Assembly (NCBI RefSeq): GCF_028369105.1
Contig: NZ_JAQNDO010000001.1
Span: 5,176,501 to 5,240,500, forward strand
Source: Polyangium mundeleinium
GTDB lineage: Bacteria; Myxococcota_A; Polyangia; Polyangiales; Polyangiaceae
Length of the DNA stretch: 64,000 bases
Reading direction: 5' to 3'
Each line of letters starts with the position of its first letter. The stretch's first letter is position 1. The notes beneath the pieces were generated by a model. The model worked only from the letters and a program-made list of their open reading frames with translations, was not told the origin of the DNA and ran no database searches. This document shows positions 8,677 to 17,612 of the stretch, piece after piece. The translations under genes were made by a program, and so were the position numbers.

Positions 8677-9756
8677 TTATTCGAGCTCGGGAGGCGCGTC
8701 GTGGCCGTGGCCGTCGTCCGCGCCGTGTTCGTCCTTCTTTTCGTCCTTCTTCTTGTCGTCGGACTTCTCGAACTTGGCGCGATCCGCCGTGGCCCAGTCG
8801 CCCGACCACGACGAGATCACGTAGACCGTGCCGTCCCCGCCATCCTTCTGGGCGAAGCGGCTCGATCCCTTGCTCGTCTTGCCGACCTTGACCGTGATGT
8901 CGCCGGCGTTGTCCTTGAGCTTGATCTGGACCACGCCGCCGTTCGCCTCGGCCGCGTCGATCCCGGCGTCCGATTTCTCGTCACCGAAATCCTCGGCGGT
9001 CAGGGACTTGAAGGCGCGCAGCATGTCCTTGACCTTGGCCTCGTCGAACTTCTCCCACTTCTTCTCGGGCTTCTCGAGCTTCTTGTCCTTGTCGCGCTTC
9101 GCGTACGAGCCCGCCCACTTCTCGTCGTTCTTCGAGAAGCTGAACTGGCCGTTCGTGTTGGTCACGGACACCTGGATCACGTTCGCGTCCTCGAACTTGA
9201 GGATCGACGTCTCGCGCCAGTTCTTGACCTCACGCGTGTAGAGGAAGTTCGAGTAGCCGCCGACCACCCACACGCCGTCCTTGCCGCCGACACGCGCGAG
9301 CTGGCCACGAGAGCCGCTCTTGCCGAAGTAGGCGTCGAAGATCTTGCCGTCGCCCTTGTAGGCGAGGACGTGGACGCCCTTCTCGTCGTCGAGCTCGTAC
9401 TGCTTGTAGGTGCCCGTGCCGCGGTCGATGCTCTCCTTGACCTTGATCTCCTTCAAGTTGTCGAGGAGCGACCGCACGTTCGACGCGTTCGCCTTGGCGG
9501 ACACGGGAGCCACGAGCTCCCATGCGTCGCCCTTCTTCTCCAGCGTGACGCTCGATTTGTCGGCGTTCTTGATCTCGATCTTGGTGATCGCCTCGACGTC
9601 CTCCTTCGAGGGCGCGAGCGCCGGGAAGTCGGCCGTCGCCGCGGTCGCGGAGTGGGCCGACATCTCCTTCTGCTTCGTCTGCCTCGTGGCGTAGAGGCCG
9701 CCGCCGAGGGCCGCGAGGACGCCGATCGCCACGTAGATCTTGTATTCGGTCTTCAT
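8677..9756 (-). CDS. DUF4340 domain protein, last gene of Gld-type ABC transporter operon
   Basis: A 359-residue protein with one N-terminal membrane anchor (YKIYVAIGVLAALGGGLYA) and an otherwise extracytoplasmic, Lys/Asp-rich beta domain. Its repeated pattern (ITKIEIKNADKSSVTLEKKGDAWEL, with further strands such as VIQVSVTNTNGQFSF) matches DUF4340. That family is regularly found beside GldG-like proteins in ABC transporter operons of myxobacteria and cyanobacteria. The C-terminal tail is low-complexity Asp/Lys/His (DDKKKDEKKDEHGADDGHGH). It starts 21 bp after the GldG-like gene and ends at a terminator, so it is the fourth and last gene of the operon. The transported substrate is unknown. 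Confidence 0.85.
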   Translation of the reverse strand: MKTEYKIYVAIGVLAALGGGLYATRQTKQKEMSAHSATAATADFPALAPSKEDVEAITKIEIKNADKSSVTLEKKGDAWELVAPVSAKANASNVRSLLDNLKEIKVKESIDRGTGTYKQYELDDEKGVHVLAYKGDGKIFDAYFGKSGSRGQLARVGGKDGVWVVGGYSNFLYTREVKNWRETSILKFEDANVIQVSVTNTNGQFSFSKNDEKWAGSYAKRDKDKKLEKPEKKWEKFDEAKVKDMLRAFKSLTAEDFGDEKSDAGIDAAEANGGVVQIKLKDNAGDITVKVGKTSKGSSRFAQKDGGDGTVYVISSWSGDWATADRAKFEKSDDKKKDEKKDEHGADDGHGHDAPPELE

Positions 9757-9777
9757 GGGTTTCCTTCGTCTTCGTCG

Positions 9778-11619
9778 TCAGTCGAGTCGGATGGATTCCC
9801 GCGCGTTCTCACGCCGCCACCAGCGGAAGAGGCCGAACGCCGCGAAGAGCAAGGGGCCGAAGAGCGTGAGCGACCACTGCACCCGCGTCTGCGTCTTCTT
9901 GCGCTCGAGGCGGTACTCCTCGGCCTTCTTCGTCGCCGTCGACTCGTCGTCGGTCGCGTCGATCTTCGGCGCTTCGATGTTCGCGTACGTGAGCTTGGGC
10001 TCCTGAAGGAGCTTCGCGCTCGTCGCGATGAGGTCCGAGTCGCCGCTCATCCAGTCGAGGACGTTCTTGAACGCGAGGATCGTCGCCGTCAGGTAGTTCT
10101 GGGCGTACGGCATCGAGAGCATCTGCAGATCCTCGTCGCCGCCCATGCCGCCCATCATCATCATCTGCGGCGGCATCGGGGGCGCGTTGCCCGAACGCGC
10201 GTAGGGGTTCGCGAGGAACTGCGAGGCGCTGATCACGAGCAGACGGCTCTTGTCCTTCGACTCGGCCGCCGTCTCGATGCCTTCACCCGCGCCGCCGAAC
10301 GCGCTCTTGATCTTGCCCTCGAGCGCGACGGCCATCGCGCGCTGGCCGTACTCGCCCTTCGGCTTGGCCTGCGCGGAGAACTTGAGGTCGATCGCGTCGG
10401 AGGTGTCGATCGTGCTGCGCGGCGTCGAGCGAGCGACCACCTTCATCTGCGCGCCCGGCTGCTTCTCCGGGTGCGGGACGAGCGTCGACGGGAAGGGGAA
10501 CGCGAGCTCCTCGATGCGGAAGAAGCCGGCGAACGACGAGTCGAGCGTCTGCTCCTTCTCGTCGAGGCCGTCGACGTGCTGCGCGTGCGCCATGCCGTAG
10601 CCGATGATGCCGATGACCTGGCCGGTCTGCGTCGGGACCGCGATCCGGACGGGGCGACCCCAGTCCATGATCGCTTCCTTCTTCATCTCGACGCCGTAGC
10701 CGTCGAGCAGTTTGTCCAGGCCGTGGAGGTTCAGCTCGGCCTTCATCGCCGCGTCGGAGGCCTTGAGGTTCACGGCGCCCGCGACCACCACGACCGACTT
10801 GTTCCCCTCCATGAGGAACTGATCGATGCGGCGGAGCTCCTTCTCCGTGTAGTCCTTGCCGGGCTGCGTGATGATGATGCCGGCGAGCTCCTTGTTGATC
10901 TCGGCGTCGCCGTTCTGCAGGTCGACCTCCTCGATCTTGTAGAAGGGCAGCGCCTGGTCGAGGATCCCCTTCATCGAGGGACCGCCGCCACGGCCGGGCT
11001 GCGCCGCCACGAGGTTCGTGTCGGTCAGCTTCATCTCGTCCTTGCCCGTGATGACGCCGTACTTCTGGTAGACGTTGTCGGCGCGGTCGCGGAGCTCCCG
11101 GATCTTGTTGGTGATCCAGAATTCGAGGCCCTGCGACTGGTCCGCGGACAGGATCGGGATAGCCTCTTTTTCGCTGCCGTACTTGAAGGCGATGCCCATG
11201 AAGCCGCGCGTGATCGTGGCCTGATCCTGGCCCGTCTCGCTGCCCTCACCGAAGGCGGCTTCCTGCAGGCCCGCTTCCTTTGCGGCCGTGCGTTGCTCCT
11301 CGGTCTTCGGCTCGACGAGCGTGTACTTGAACTTGCCGTTCGAGCCGCGCTCGTACTCGTTCATCAGGTCGACGAGGTCCTGGATGAAGGCCTCCTGCTT
11401 GGGACCGCCGCGCGTCACGTAGACGTCGACCTGCAGGTCTTGCTTGAGGCCCTCGGAGACGAGGCGCGCCGATCCCTTCGACAGGGTGAACCGCTCGTTC
11501 TTCGTCACGTCGATGCGCTTGTTCTGGATGAACGCGATGACGTTCACGACGACGAGGATCGCCGCGACGAGGACGAGATAGACGCCGGTAGCCGCTCTGG
11601 CCTTGGTCTTGCGTTCCAT
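9778..11619 (-). CDS. GldG-like ABC transporter auxiliary membrane protein
   Basis: A 613-residue protein of the Gld-type (gliding-motility-associated) ABC family. One membrane segment lies at the N-terminus (TGVYLVLVAAILVVVNVIAF) and another near the C-terminus (VQWSLTLFGPLLFAAFGLFRWW), with a large periplasmic region between. The segment RIDVTKNERFTLSKGSARLV followed by LQVDVYVTRGGPKQEAFIQDL is typical of the GldG/DUF7088 N-terminal domain. The central ABC-type uncharacterised domain contains GIIITQPGKDYTEKELRRIDQFLMEGNKSVVVV. It lies between the permease (10-bp gap) and the DUF4340 gene. In Flavobacterium, GldA-GldF-GldG are needed for gliding; in myxobacteria the role of this set is not established. 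Confidence 0.85.
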   Translation of the reverse strand: MERKTKARAATGVYLVLVAAILVVVNVIAFIQNKRIDVTKNERFTLSKGSARLVSEGLKQDLQVDVYVTRGGPKQEAFIQDLVDLMNEYERGSNGKFKYTLVEPKTEEQRTAAKEAGLQEAAFGEGSETGQDQATITRGFMGIAFKYGSEKEAIPILSADQSQGLEFWITNKIRELRDRADNVYQKYGVITGKDEMKLTDTNLVAAQPGRGGGPSMKGILDQALPFYKIEEVDLQNGDAEINKELAGIIITQPGKDYTEKELRRIDQFLMEGNKSVVVVAGAVNLKASDAAMKAELNLHGLDKLLDGYGVEMKKEAIMDWGRPVRIAVPTQTGQVIGIIGYGMAHAQHVDGLDEKEQTLDSSFAGFFRIEELAFPFPSTLVPHPEKQPGAQMKVVARSTPRSTIDTSDAIDLKFSAQAKPKGEYGQRAMAVALEGKIKSAFGGAGEGIETAAESKDKSRLLVISASQFLANPYARSGNAPPMPPQMMMMGGMGGDEDLQMLSMPYAQNYLTATILAFKNVLDWMSGDSDLIATSAKLLQEPKLTYANIEAPKIDATDDESTATKKAEEYRLERKKTQTRVQWSLTLFGPLLFAAFGLFRWWRRENARESIRLD

Positions 11620-11629
11620 GGCCTTCCTC

Positions 11630-12367
11630 CTACGCCCACTTCCGGCGCTCGAGCGCGCGGAACGCCGCCATCAGGCAGCCCACCGCGATCGAGGCGAAGT
11701 AAACGATGTCACGGGTGTTGATCATGCCCTTCGCGAAGGGCACGAGGCGGGTGTCGAAGCTGATGAACGAGATCGCCTCGCGCAGCCAGGGCGTCGGCAT
11801 CTTGTCCGCCACGCTGCCGACCATGTGAAGCGCGAAGAGCACCACGAAGGTGATGAAGAACGCGACCGTCTGGCTCTCCGCGAGCGCCGAGATCAGAAGG
11901 CCGATCGAGACGGCCGCCGCGCTGTAGAGCAGCAGGCCGAGGTACCCCGAGTAGACCGGGCCCATGTCGAGCGGCCCGAGATCCCAGGGCTTGAAGAACA
12001 TGAGCAGCGGGTAGAGCAGCGTCGAGGCGACGAGCAGGAGCACGAGCCCCCACGCCCCGAGGAATTTGCCCAGGATCACCTCGTGATCCTTCACGGGCAG
12101 GGTGATCAGCATCTCGAGCGTGCCCGAGCGCTTCTCCTCCGCGAGGAGGCGCATCGTCACGACGGGGATGATCAGGAACGACAAACCCCGCGGCGCCTGC
12201 GCGAAGATCTGCACGAGCGAGGCCCGGTCCTGCTGCCAGAAGCCGCCCCCGAACTCGAAGAACACGAAGCCCAGAAGGATCAGCCCGAGGCAGATCACGA
12301 CGTAGGCCAGCGTCGAGTCGAAGTTCGAGCGGAACTCGCGCTTCGCGATGATGAATGTGGTGCCCAT
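11630..12367 (-). CDS. ABC-2 type permease (GldF-like)
   Basis: A 245-residue ABC-2 type permease with about six membrane segments, including YVVICLGLILLGFVFFEF, VLLLVASTLLYPLLMFF and VAFFITFVVLFALHMV. The family hallmark EEKRSGTLEMLITLPVKDHEVILGK, the coupling helix between the first segments, is clear near residue 77. It sits 6 bp after the ATPase gene and 10 bp before the GldG-like gene, so the complex probably consists of this permease, the ATPase and the two extracytoplasmic partners. The substrate is unknown. Confidence 0.88.
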   Translation of the reverse strand: MGTTFIIAKREFRSNFDSTLAYVVICLGLILLGFVFFEFGGGFWQQDRASLVQIFAQAPRGLSFLIIPVVTMRLLAEEKRSGTLEMLITLPVKDHEVILGKFLGAWGLVLLLVASTLLYPLLMFFKPWDLGPLDMGPVYSGYLGLLLYSAAAVSIGLLISALAESQTVAFFITFVVLFALHMVGSVADKMPTPWLREAISFISFDTRLVPFAKGMINTRDIVYFASIAVGCLMAAFRALERRKWA

Positions 12368-12373
12368 CGGCGT

Positions 12374-13534
12374 TCAGCCCTTCTTCTTCTTGTCGTCCTC
12401 GTCGGACTCGTCTTCGTCCTCGTCCTCGTCGGACTCATCCTCGTCGGACTCGTCTTCGGCGGACGTGTCCTCGTCCTCGTCCTCGTCTTCGGCGGACGCC
12501 TCGGCCTCGTCCTCGTCGTCTTCGACGACGGGACGGCCGCGATCACGGCGCTCGTCGTTCTTCGTGAGCGCCTTGAACACGTCCTCGAGCTTCTGCGCCT
12601 CCCGACGCATCTCGAGCATGAGCCAGCCCTTCGAGACGATGAGCTGGAAGATCTCTGCGCGGATGTCGCCGTCCTGCGCGCCCGCGAGCTGGAAGCTGTG
12701 CGCGCGATCGTCCGTCGGCAGCTCCACGACGCTCGTCACGCCGGGCAGCTTCTCGAGGGCCGCTTGCACTTCCTCGGCGCTCGGCGCCTTCTTCGCGGGG
12801 CCTCCCTCGAAGACGCGCTTCTCGTGCACCTGGACCACGTAGCGGACGCGGCCGCTCTTCGCGCGGATCTCCTCGAGCGGCCCGTCGGCGACGATGCGCC
12901 CCTTCGAGACGATGATCGCGCGCGCGCACGCCTGCTCGACCTCGGACAGGTTGTGGGTCGAGAGGAGGATCGTGCGCTCCTTGCCGATCTCCTGGATGTA
13001 CTTGATGACCTCGGCCTTCTCGTTCGGGTCGAGGTCGCTCGTCGGCTCGTCGAGGATGAGAATGGGCGGGTCGTGCACGAGCGCCTGGGCGAGGCCGACG
13101 CGCTGCCGGTAGCCGTGCGACAGGTCGCGGATGTCCTTGCCGAGGCTCGTCGCGAGGCCACAGACCTCGACGATGTTCTTCATGCGCTTCTTGAACGTGG
13201 ACGTCTCGAGCCCACGCATGTCCGCGACGAAGGTCAGGTACTCCCAGACGCTCATTTCCCCGTAGAGGGGCGCGCGCTGGGGCAGGTAGCCGATCTTCTT
13301 CCGGACCTCGAGGGGATCGTCGAATACGTCGTAGCCATGCACCCGCGCCGTCCCGCCGGTGGCGGAAATGAAGCAGGTGAGAATACGCATCGTCGTGGAC
13401 TTGCCGGCGCCGTTCGGGCCGAGAAAGCCCACCACCTCCCCGCGGTGGACCTCGAAGCTCACCTTGTCGAGCGCGCGAAACGCCCCGTATCGCTTGGTGA
13501 GCCCATTGGCCTCGATCATCACGTCGGTAGACAA
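12374..13534 (-). CDS. ABC transporter ATP-binding protein with acidic C-terminal tail
   Basis: First gene of the Gld-type transporter operon; it supplies the ATPase. Motifs run in order: Walker A GPNGAGKST, signature LSHGYRQRVGLAQALVHDP, Walker B ILILDEPTSDLDP and the switch His in STHNLSEVEQ. A GldA-type C-terminal extension follows. I chose TTG 13534 because GGAGGT precedes it at normal spacing; ATG 13519 would be 19 nt from that site. The last 50 or so residues are almost pure Asp, Glu and Ser and end in KKKKG, which is very unusual for an ABC ATPase. The reading frame and operon spacing are intact, so the tail is probably real. Confidence 0.88.
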   Translation of the reverse strand: MSTDVMIEANGLTKRYGAFRALDKVSFEVHRGEVVGFLGPNGAGKSTTMRILTCFISATGGTARVHGYDVFDDPLEVRKKIGYLPQRAPLYGEMSVWEYLTFVADMRGLETSTFKKRMKNIVEVCGLATSLGKDIRDLSHGYRQRVGLAQALVHDPPILILDEPTSDLDPNEKAEVIKYIQEIGKERTILLSTHNLSEVEQACARAIIVSKGRIVADGPLEEIRAKSGRVRYVVQVHEKRVFEGGPAKKAPSAEEVQAALEKLPGVTSVVELPTDDRAHSFQLAGAQDGDIRAEIFQLIVSKGWLMLEMRREAQKLEDVFKALTKNDERRDRGRPVVEDDEDEAEASAEDEDEDEDTSAEDESDEDESDEDEDEDESDEDDKKKKG

Positions 13535-13993
13535 TCCGACCTCCTTCGGTAGAGCGCGCACCTGAGCGCCCTTTGTCGCTGCACGGTAAAACCAGGTGAG
13601 GGTCCGCCAGAGCCGCACGGCGGCGCCCCCTCGGCTCGGGATCTCGCGATCTTGACGATCTGGCCCGAGCGAACGGCGCGCATCCTAGCGGTGGGCGGAT
13701 CCGTGTCAACGCCATGGTGACGTCGATCGCGCGGCCCAAACCCCCATCGAACGGCTTTATTCCCGGTCCCATGTCCCAGGTTGTGTAGTCCGGCGTACTC
13801 GATGTGGGCAGCAGACGCGGAAGGGACGAGGTGCGGGAAAGGGGCGGCGGGGCGGGAAGACGCGGGCGGCGCGGAAGCGGCGAGGAGGGCGGAGGGAGCC
13901 AGGACGTTCGGACCGACGGGCGGGGCGGAGGGGGCGGTGGTAGCCTCGGGGCATCTTTCTTCGGCGCGGCGAGCGGCGAGCAGGAGGTCCTTC
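13535..13993. other. Intergenic region between divergent genes, no gene seen
   Basis: These 459 bp separate the divergent ABC operon and the Gly-rich lipoprotein gene and must hold both promoters. The open frames crossing it are antisense or upstream extensions without protein-like composition. The right half (about 13800-13980) is purine-rich, with many GGCGG runs. I see no convincing -35/-10 pair, terminator or RNA gene. A good Shine-Dalgarno sequence (AGGAGG, 13982-13987) belongs to the next gene. Confidence 0.5.
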
Positions 13994-15094
13994 ATGTCCC
14001 TTCGTAAGCAGTGGTCTGTTCTGGGTACGAGCGCGGCGTGCGCGTTCGGGCTTTGTGTCCTTCTCTCGACGGCGTGTCGGGGCGACGGGATCGCCCAGCC
14101 AGCGGGGGGGCCGGCGGGCGGCGGGGCGACCGGCGGCACAGGCGGCACAGGCGGCACAGGCGGCACAGGCGGCGCGGGCGGCGACGGCGGCGACGGCGGC
14201 GCCGGGGGCGCGACGTGCGACGGCAAGGAGGTGACGATCGAGCAGATCACGAACGCCAAGGCCGCCGGCGCGGTCGGGAAGGGGACACCCGTGCGGGTGA
14301 AGGGCGCCGTGGCCATGAGCCACAAGTTCCTCGTCTCGCAGAGCAACGCGGGCAACTGCCTGTGGGGCGTGTTCGTGTCGGCGCCCGGCCTGACGGAGAC
14401 GAAGGAGTACTCCGGGGTGATGGTGCTGAGCTACGGCGTGCCCGCGGTGATCCCGCCCGGCGGCAACAAGGCGTACTGCCCGAAGCTGTCGAACTACTAC
14501 GAGGGCGATCCGCTGCCGGGCGACGCGATCCCGGACGACGTGAAGCCGGGCGACACGCTCGACATCACGGGCGTGGCCGATTCGTTCCTGCTCGCGGCCT
14601 GCGCGAACGAGATGAACGGGAGCAAGGTGCCGCAGACGCAGATCGCCTTCACGTGCGCCGTGACGCGGACGGGGACGGCGCCGGTGCCGACGCCGCACGC
14701 GTTCACGGACGCGGCGGAGGTGGCGAAGCTCGGCTCGACGACGGACGCGGACTTCCACAACGCGTGGGGCGGCGTGAAGGTGCGGGTTTCGAACGCCAAA
14801 CCCGTGCCCCAGCCGAACCCGGCGCCGATGGGGATGGGCGAGGTCGTGGTCGGCGATTTCGGCGTGATCAAGCTCCAGGACTCGAACGTCGAGATCGGCG
14901 ACAAGATCTATTACCGCGGCTACGATAAAAACGCCTGCTACGGGGCGCCGGTGTTCTCGGACGTCAATATGACGTTCAATGCGATCGACGGCTTCCACTA
15001 CCTCAGCTATTGCACCTGGGGCCTGCAGCCGAACGGCAAATGCAGCGATTTTGATCCGAAGAGCGAGGACTGCGGCGGCTTGACCTGCCCGTAG
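13994..15094 (+). CDS. Lipoprotein with Gly-rich repeat linker, unknown beta domain
   Basis: A 366-residue exported protein. ATG 13994 is chosen because AGGAGG lies 6 bases upstream and a lipoprotein signal follows (CAFGLCVLLSTAC, Cys about residue 27). After the lipidated Cys comes a Gly/Thr linker of about 40 residues encoded by a tandem 9-bp repeat. This layout is typical of polyangial surface lipoproteins. The remaining 300 residues hold several Cys and read like an all-beta domain (VTIEQITNAKAAGAVGKG, LDITGVADSFLLAACANEM, FGVIKLQDSNVEIGDKIYY), somewhat like an OB-fold. I cannot assign a family. It probably sits on the outer membrane surface. Confidence 0.8.
   Translation: MSLRKQWSVLGTSAACAFGLCVLLSTACRGDGIAQPAGGPAGGGATGGTGGTGGTGGTGGAGGDGGDGGAGGATCDGKEVTIEQITNAKAAGAVGKGTPVRVKGAVAMSHKFLVSQSNAGNCLWGVFVSAPGLTETKEYSGVMVLSYGVPAVIPPGGNKAYCPKLSNYYEGDPLPGDAIPDDVKPGDTLDITGVADSFLLAACANEMNGSKVPQTQIAFTCAVTRTGTAPVPTPHAFTDAAEVAKLGSTTDADFHNAWGGVKVRVSNAKPVPQPNPAPMGMGEVVVGDFGVIKLQDSNVEIGDKIYYRGYDKNACYGAPVFSDVNMTFNAIDGFHYLSYCTWGLQPNGKCSDFDPKSEDCGGLTCP
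14132..14203 (+). repeat. 9-bp tandem repeat encoding Gly-Gly-Thr/Asp/Ala linker
   Basis: Eight consecutive 9-bp units inside the lipoprotein gene. The first four are identical (GGCGGCACA, 14132-14167) and the next four are variants ending in GCG, GAC, GAC and GCC. Each unit encodes Gly-Gly-X, so copy-number changes keep the frame and only alter linker length between the lipid anchor and the folded domain. Confidence 0.9.
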
Positions 15095-15194
15095 TCGGGC
15101 GTCGCCCCGAGCGGCCCTCGGCGCGCGCGCGTCGCTGAGGGCCGGCGCGTATCTCTTTCGCCCACGCCCCGATTCCGAGTACGCTCGGAGCATC

Positions 15195-17027
15195 ATGGCC
15201 GCCCGCCGTACGACCGCCACGACAAGGCCGAGCCCCTCGCTCCAGGCGCTCCTCGGCCTTTCGGGGCTGCTCGCGCGCGGAAAAACCGGCGGCCTGCTCT
15301 CCGAGGCCCTCGCGCTCGTCCTCGAAGGCGTGGGCGCGCAGCGCGGCGCCGCCTACGAGGCCACCGAGGACGGACTCGAGCTGAAGGCCGACGTGGGGCT
15401 GCCCGCGACGCTGCGCGCCTACATCGGCACGTTCGCGAGCGCCGAGGTGCCCTGGTTTCCAGCACAGACGGCCGCCAAGAAGAGGCGCGTCACGACGGAG
15501 ATGGATGCCGTCACGGCGTTGGCGGGGCGGATCGATCGGGAGCTCGTGAACAGCGCAGGCTGGGGCACGATCCTCGCCGCGCCCATCCTGATCGGCAGGG
15601 ACGTGCTCGGCACGCTGGTCGTCGCTACGCCGTCGGCGGAGATGCTGTCGCCCGAGGCGCCGTTCGTGCTGGAGACGGCGGCGAACATGCTCGCGCTCTC
15701 GATGGCGCACGAAAAGGCGCGGGGGCGCGCCGCAGCCCTCACGACCGAGGAGGTGAAGCCCGCGGCGGCCGCGCACGAACGGCGGGGCACGGACACGAAG
15801 CTCGCGCGGCTGGCCATCCTGGGCTCGCTCGCGGCGGGGTTCGCCGACGAGATGCGCTGGCCGCTGTCGTCGCTCGGCACGCAGCTCGAGGAGCAAGAGA
15901 AGCTCATCGGCCACCTGCGCGTGCGGTTCCCCGGCGTGGCCTCGGCGCTCGACGATCTCGCGCGAATTCAGGACGAAGCCACGACGGCGCTCAAGTTCGC
16001 CCGGACGGCAGGGACGAGGCTGCTCTCGGCGCTGGAGGATTCGCGCGCGGAGCCTGTGGATCTCGAGGATCTCGCGCACGAAGCCGCGGCCCTCGTCGAG
16101 CCCACGGCGCGCGCGCGCAACGTCGATCTGCTGGTGACGGCCGTGCACGGGTCGTCGCCGGTCGTCGTCGGGAAGCGGAGTGATCTCGGTCAACTCCTGC
16201 TCGCCCTGCTCACGAATGGCGTCGAGGCCTGCGCGGTCGCCGCGGAGGCGGGCGCGAAGGTCGGTGAGGAGCCGCAAAAGCCGCTCGTGTGCGTGACCGT
16301 GACGCGCGACAAGGAGCAGGTCGCCGTGCGCGTCGAGGACGCGGGACCGGGTGTCCCGCCCGACGTGCGAGCCCGGATCTTCGACGCGTTTTTCACGACG
16401 AAAAAAGAATCCCTCGGGCTCGGTCTCACGCTCGCGCGGCAGATCGCGGTGGCGCACGGGGGAACGTTGGAGCTCGATCGATCGGATCTCGGCGGCGCGC
16501 TCCTCAAGGCCGTGCTGCCAGCCGCGCCGGCGGGCGTGTCGGTAGCGCGGAACCATCCGCCGCCGCCCTCCCGGCGCAAGCCTTTGGGGTCGCTTTCGTC
16601 GCTTCCCGCCGGCCCGTCCACGGCCCGCGACGGCTGGACCTCCGCCCCCAGGGCCATCGAGCAAAAGACGTCACGAAAGCCCGTCCGCGCGCCCCTCCCG
16701 GTCGGGAATGCGCTCGTGGTCGCCGCGGATACGGATGTGTGCGCACCCACGCAGCGGGTGCCACGGACGCCGTCCGGAGGGCATGCCGCGCAGACGCCGA
16801 AGGTCCCGGCGGTGGTGATGTCGCACCGGTCGAGGACGGCGCCCCGCGTGGACATCGTGTCGTCGCCGAGAGGGTATGATTCGTCGCAGATCGCGACGCA
16901 GAAGATCCAACCGAAGGCGCCCCGGTCGAGCACGACGCCGGGCGGGAGCGTGGTGCCGACCGCGCGGGTGCCCGAAGCGCCGAAAAGGGCGCCGCGATCC
17001 CGGCGGTCGAAAGAATCGCCTCAATAA
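15195..17027 (+). CDS. GAF / histidine-kinase-like ATPase protein with substituted phosphoacceptor
   Basis: A 610-residue cytoplasmic sensor. Residues of about 25-180 form a GAF-like domain (GWGTILAAPILIGRDVLGTLVV). A HisKA-like dimerisation segment near residue 215 reads LGSLAAGFADEMRWPLSSL, where family members normally have AHEINNPL; the His is Asp here. The HATPase_c domain is otherwise normal: N box LLLALLTNGVEA, G1 VEDAGPGVP, F box FDAFFTTK and G2 LGLGLTLAR. The C-terminal 150 residues are Pro/Arg/Ser-rich and probably disordered. Without the His it cannot phosphorylate itself at the usual site, so it may signal by another residue or act as a scaffold. The stop overlaps the convergent barrel gene by 7 bp. 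Confidence 0.85.
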   Translation: MAARRTTATTRPSPSLQALLGLSGLLARGKTGGLLSEALALVLEGVGAQRGAAYEATEDGLELKADVGLPATLRAYIGTFASAEVPWFPAQTAAKKRRVTTEMDAVTALAGRIDRELVNSAGWGTILAAPILIGRDVLGTLVVATPSAEMLSPEAPFVLETAANMLALSMAHEKARGRAAALTTEEVKPAAAAHERRGTDTKLARLAILGSLAAGFADEMRWPLSSLGTQLEEQEKLIGHLRVRFPGVASALDDLARIQDEATTALKFARTAGTRLLSALEDSRAEPVDLEDLAHEAAALVEPTARARNVDLLVTAVHGSSPVVVGKRSDLGQLLLALLTNGVEACAVAAEAGAKVGEEPQKPLVCVTVTRDKEQVAVRVEDAGPGVPPDVRARIFDAFFTTKKESLGLGLTLARQIAVAHGGTLELDRSDLGGALLKAVLPAAPAGVSVARNHPPPPSRRKPLGSLSSLPAGPSTARDGWTSAPRAIEQKTSRKPVRAPLPVGNALVVAADTDVCAPTQRVPRTPSGGHAAQTPKVPAVVMSHRSRTAPRVDIVSSPRGYDSSQIATQKIQPKAPRSSTTPGGSVVPTARVPEAPKRAPRSRRSKESPQ

Positions 17028-17590
17028 CCCCAGACGTATTCGGCGCGGAGGAAGGCGCCGATCATCTGGTCGACGCCGCCCTTCGGGCCGAGGAGGAGCA
17101 CGCCGTAGCGGCCCGAGACGCCGAGCGTAAAACTCCTCGTGACCTGGTAATCGAGGCCGAGCGGAACGGAGAGGCCGAGGCGGCCGCTCGTGCAGCCCGT
17201 CTCGCCGGCCGCGCCGCACGGGTCGAGGGCCGAGACCGCATATCCGCCGGCCATGACGCCGACCCACGGGACCCAGCGCAGGACATCGAGGACGTATCCA
17301 ACGCCCACGCCGCCGCCGGCGAGGAGGACAGGCGGCGCGCTGGGGGCGAAGCTGCCGTCGACTTGGACGAGGAGGTTGAACGTGTCCGTGAGGCCGTACG
17401 TGCCGTGGAGCGTGGCGCCGACGCCGTGGAGCGAGGTCGCCGTGGTGGGAATGCTCCCGCCGGGCAGGACGAGCGAATACCCGAGCCCGCCGCCGACGTG
17501 CCACTGCCGCTCGTAGGCCTCGGCCGCAGGCGTAAAGGCCAGCATCGAGAGGATCGAAGCAAGGAGCAAGGGCGCGCGGGACCGTCGCAT
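17021..17590 (-). CDS. Outer-membrane beta-barrel protein, 189 aa
   Basis: A small exported protein; ATG 17590 begins a clear signal peptide (APLLLASILSMLAFTPAAEA). The mature part alternates hydrophobic and polar residues in short strands (WHVGGGLGYSLVLPGG, LGLSVPLGLDYQVTRSFTLG, FLRAEYVWGY), as in 8-stranded OmpA/OmpW-like barrels. Two Cys near the middle (DPCGAAGETGC) could form a loop disulfide. It lies 22 bp after the repeat protein gene on the same strand and could be the last gene of that run. Function unknown. Confidence 0.75.
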   Translation of the reverse strand: MRRSRAPLLLASILSMLAFTPAAEAYERQWHVGGGLGYSLVLPGGSIPTTATSLHGVGATLHGTYGLTDTFNLLVQVDGSFAPSAPPVLLAGGGVGVGYVLDVLRWVPWVGVMAGGYAVSALDPCGAAGETGCTSGRLGLSVPLGLDYQVTRSFTLGVSGRYGVLLLGPKGGVDQMIGAFLRAEYVWGY

Positions 17591-17612
17591 CGGACAGATG
17601 CGATAGCACCTT

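Noticed and set aside
5932-11721. A 1929-codon open frame on the plus strand
   Set aside because: It runs antisense to pheT, the DUF4340 gene and the GldG-like gene, all of which show clear family motifs. Its translation is Arg/Glu/Asp-rich without domain patterns. Long antisense frames are expected in very GC-rich DNA.
13619-13780. Upstream extension of the ABC ATPase gene to 13618 or of an overlapping frame to 13772
   Set aside because: The extra residues lack homology, and a good Shine-Dalgarno sequence precedes TTG 13534. The extended start would also remove most of the divergent promoter space.
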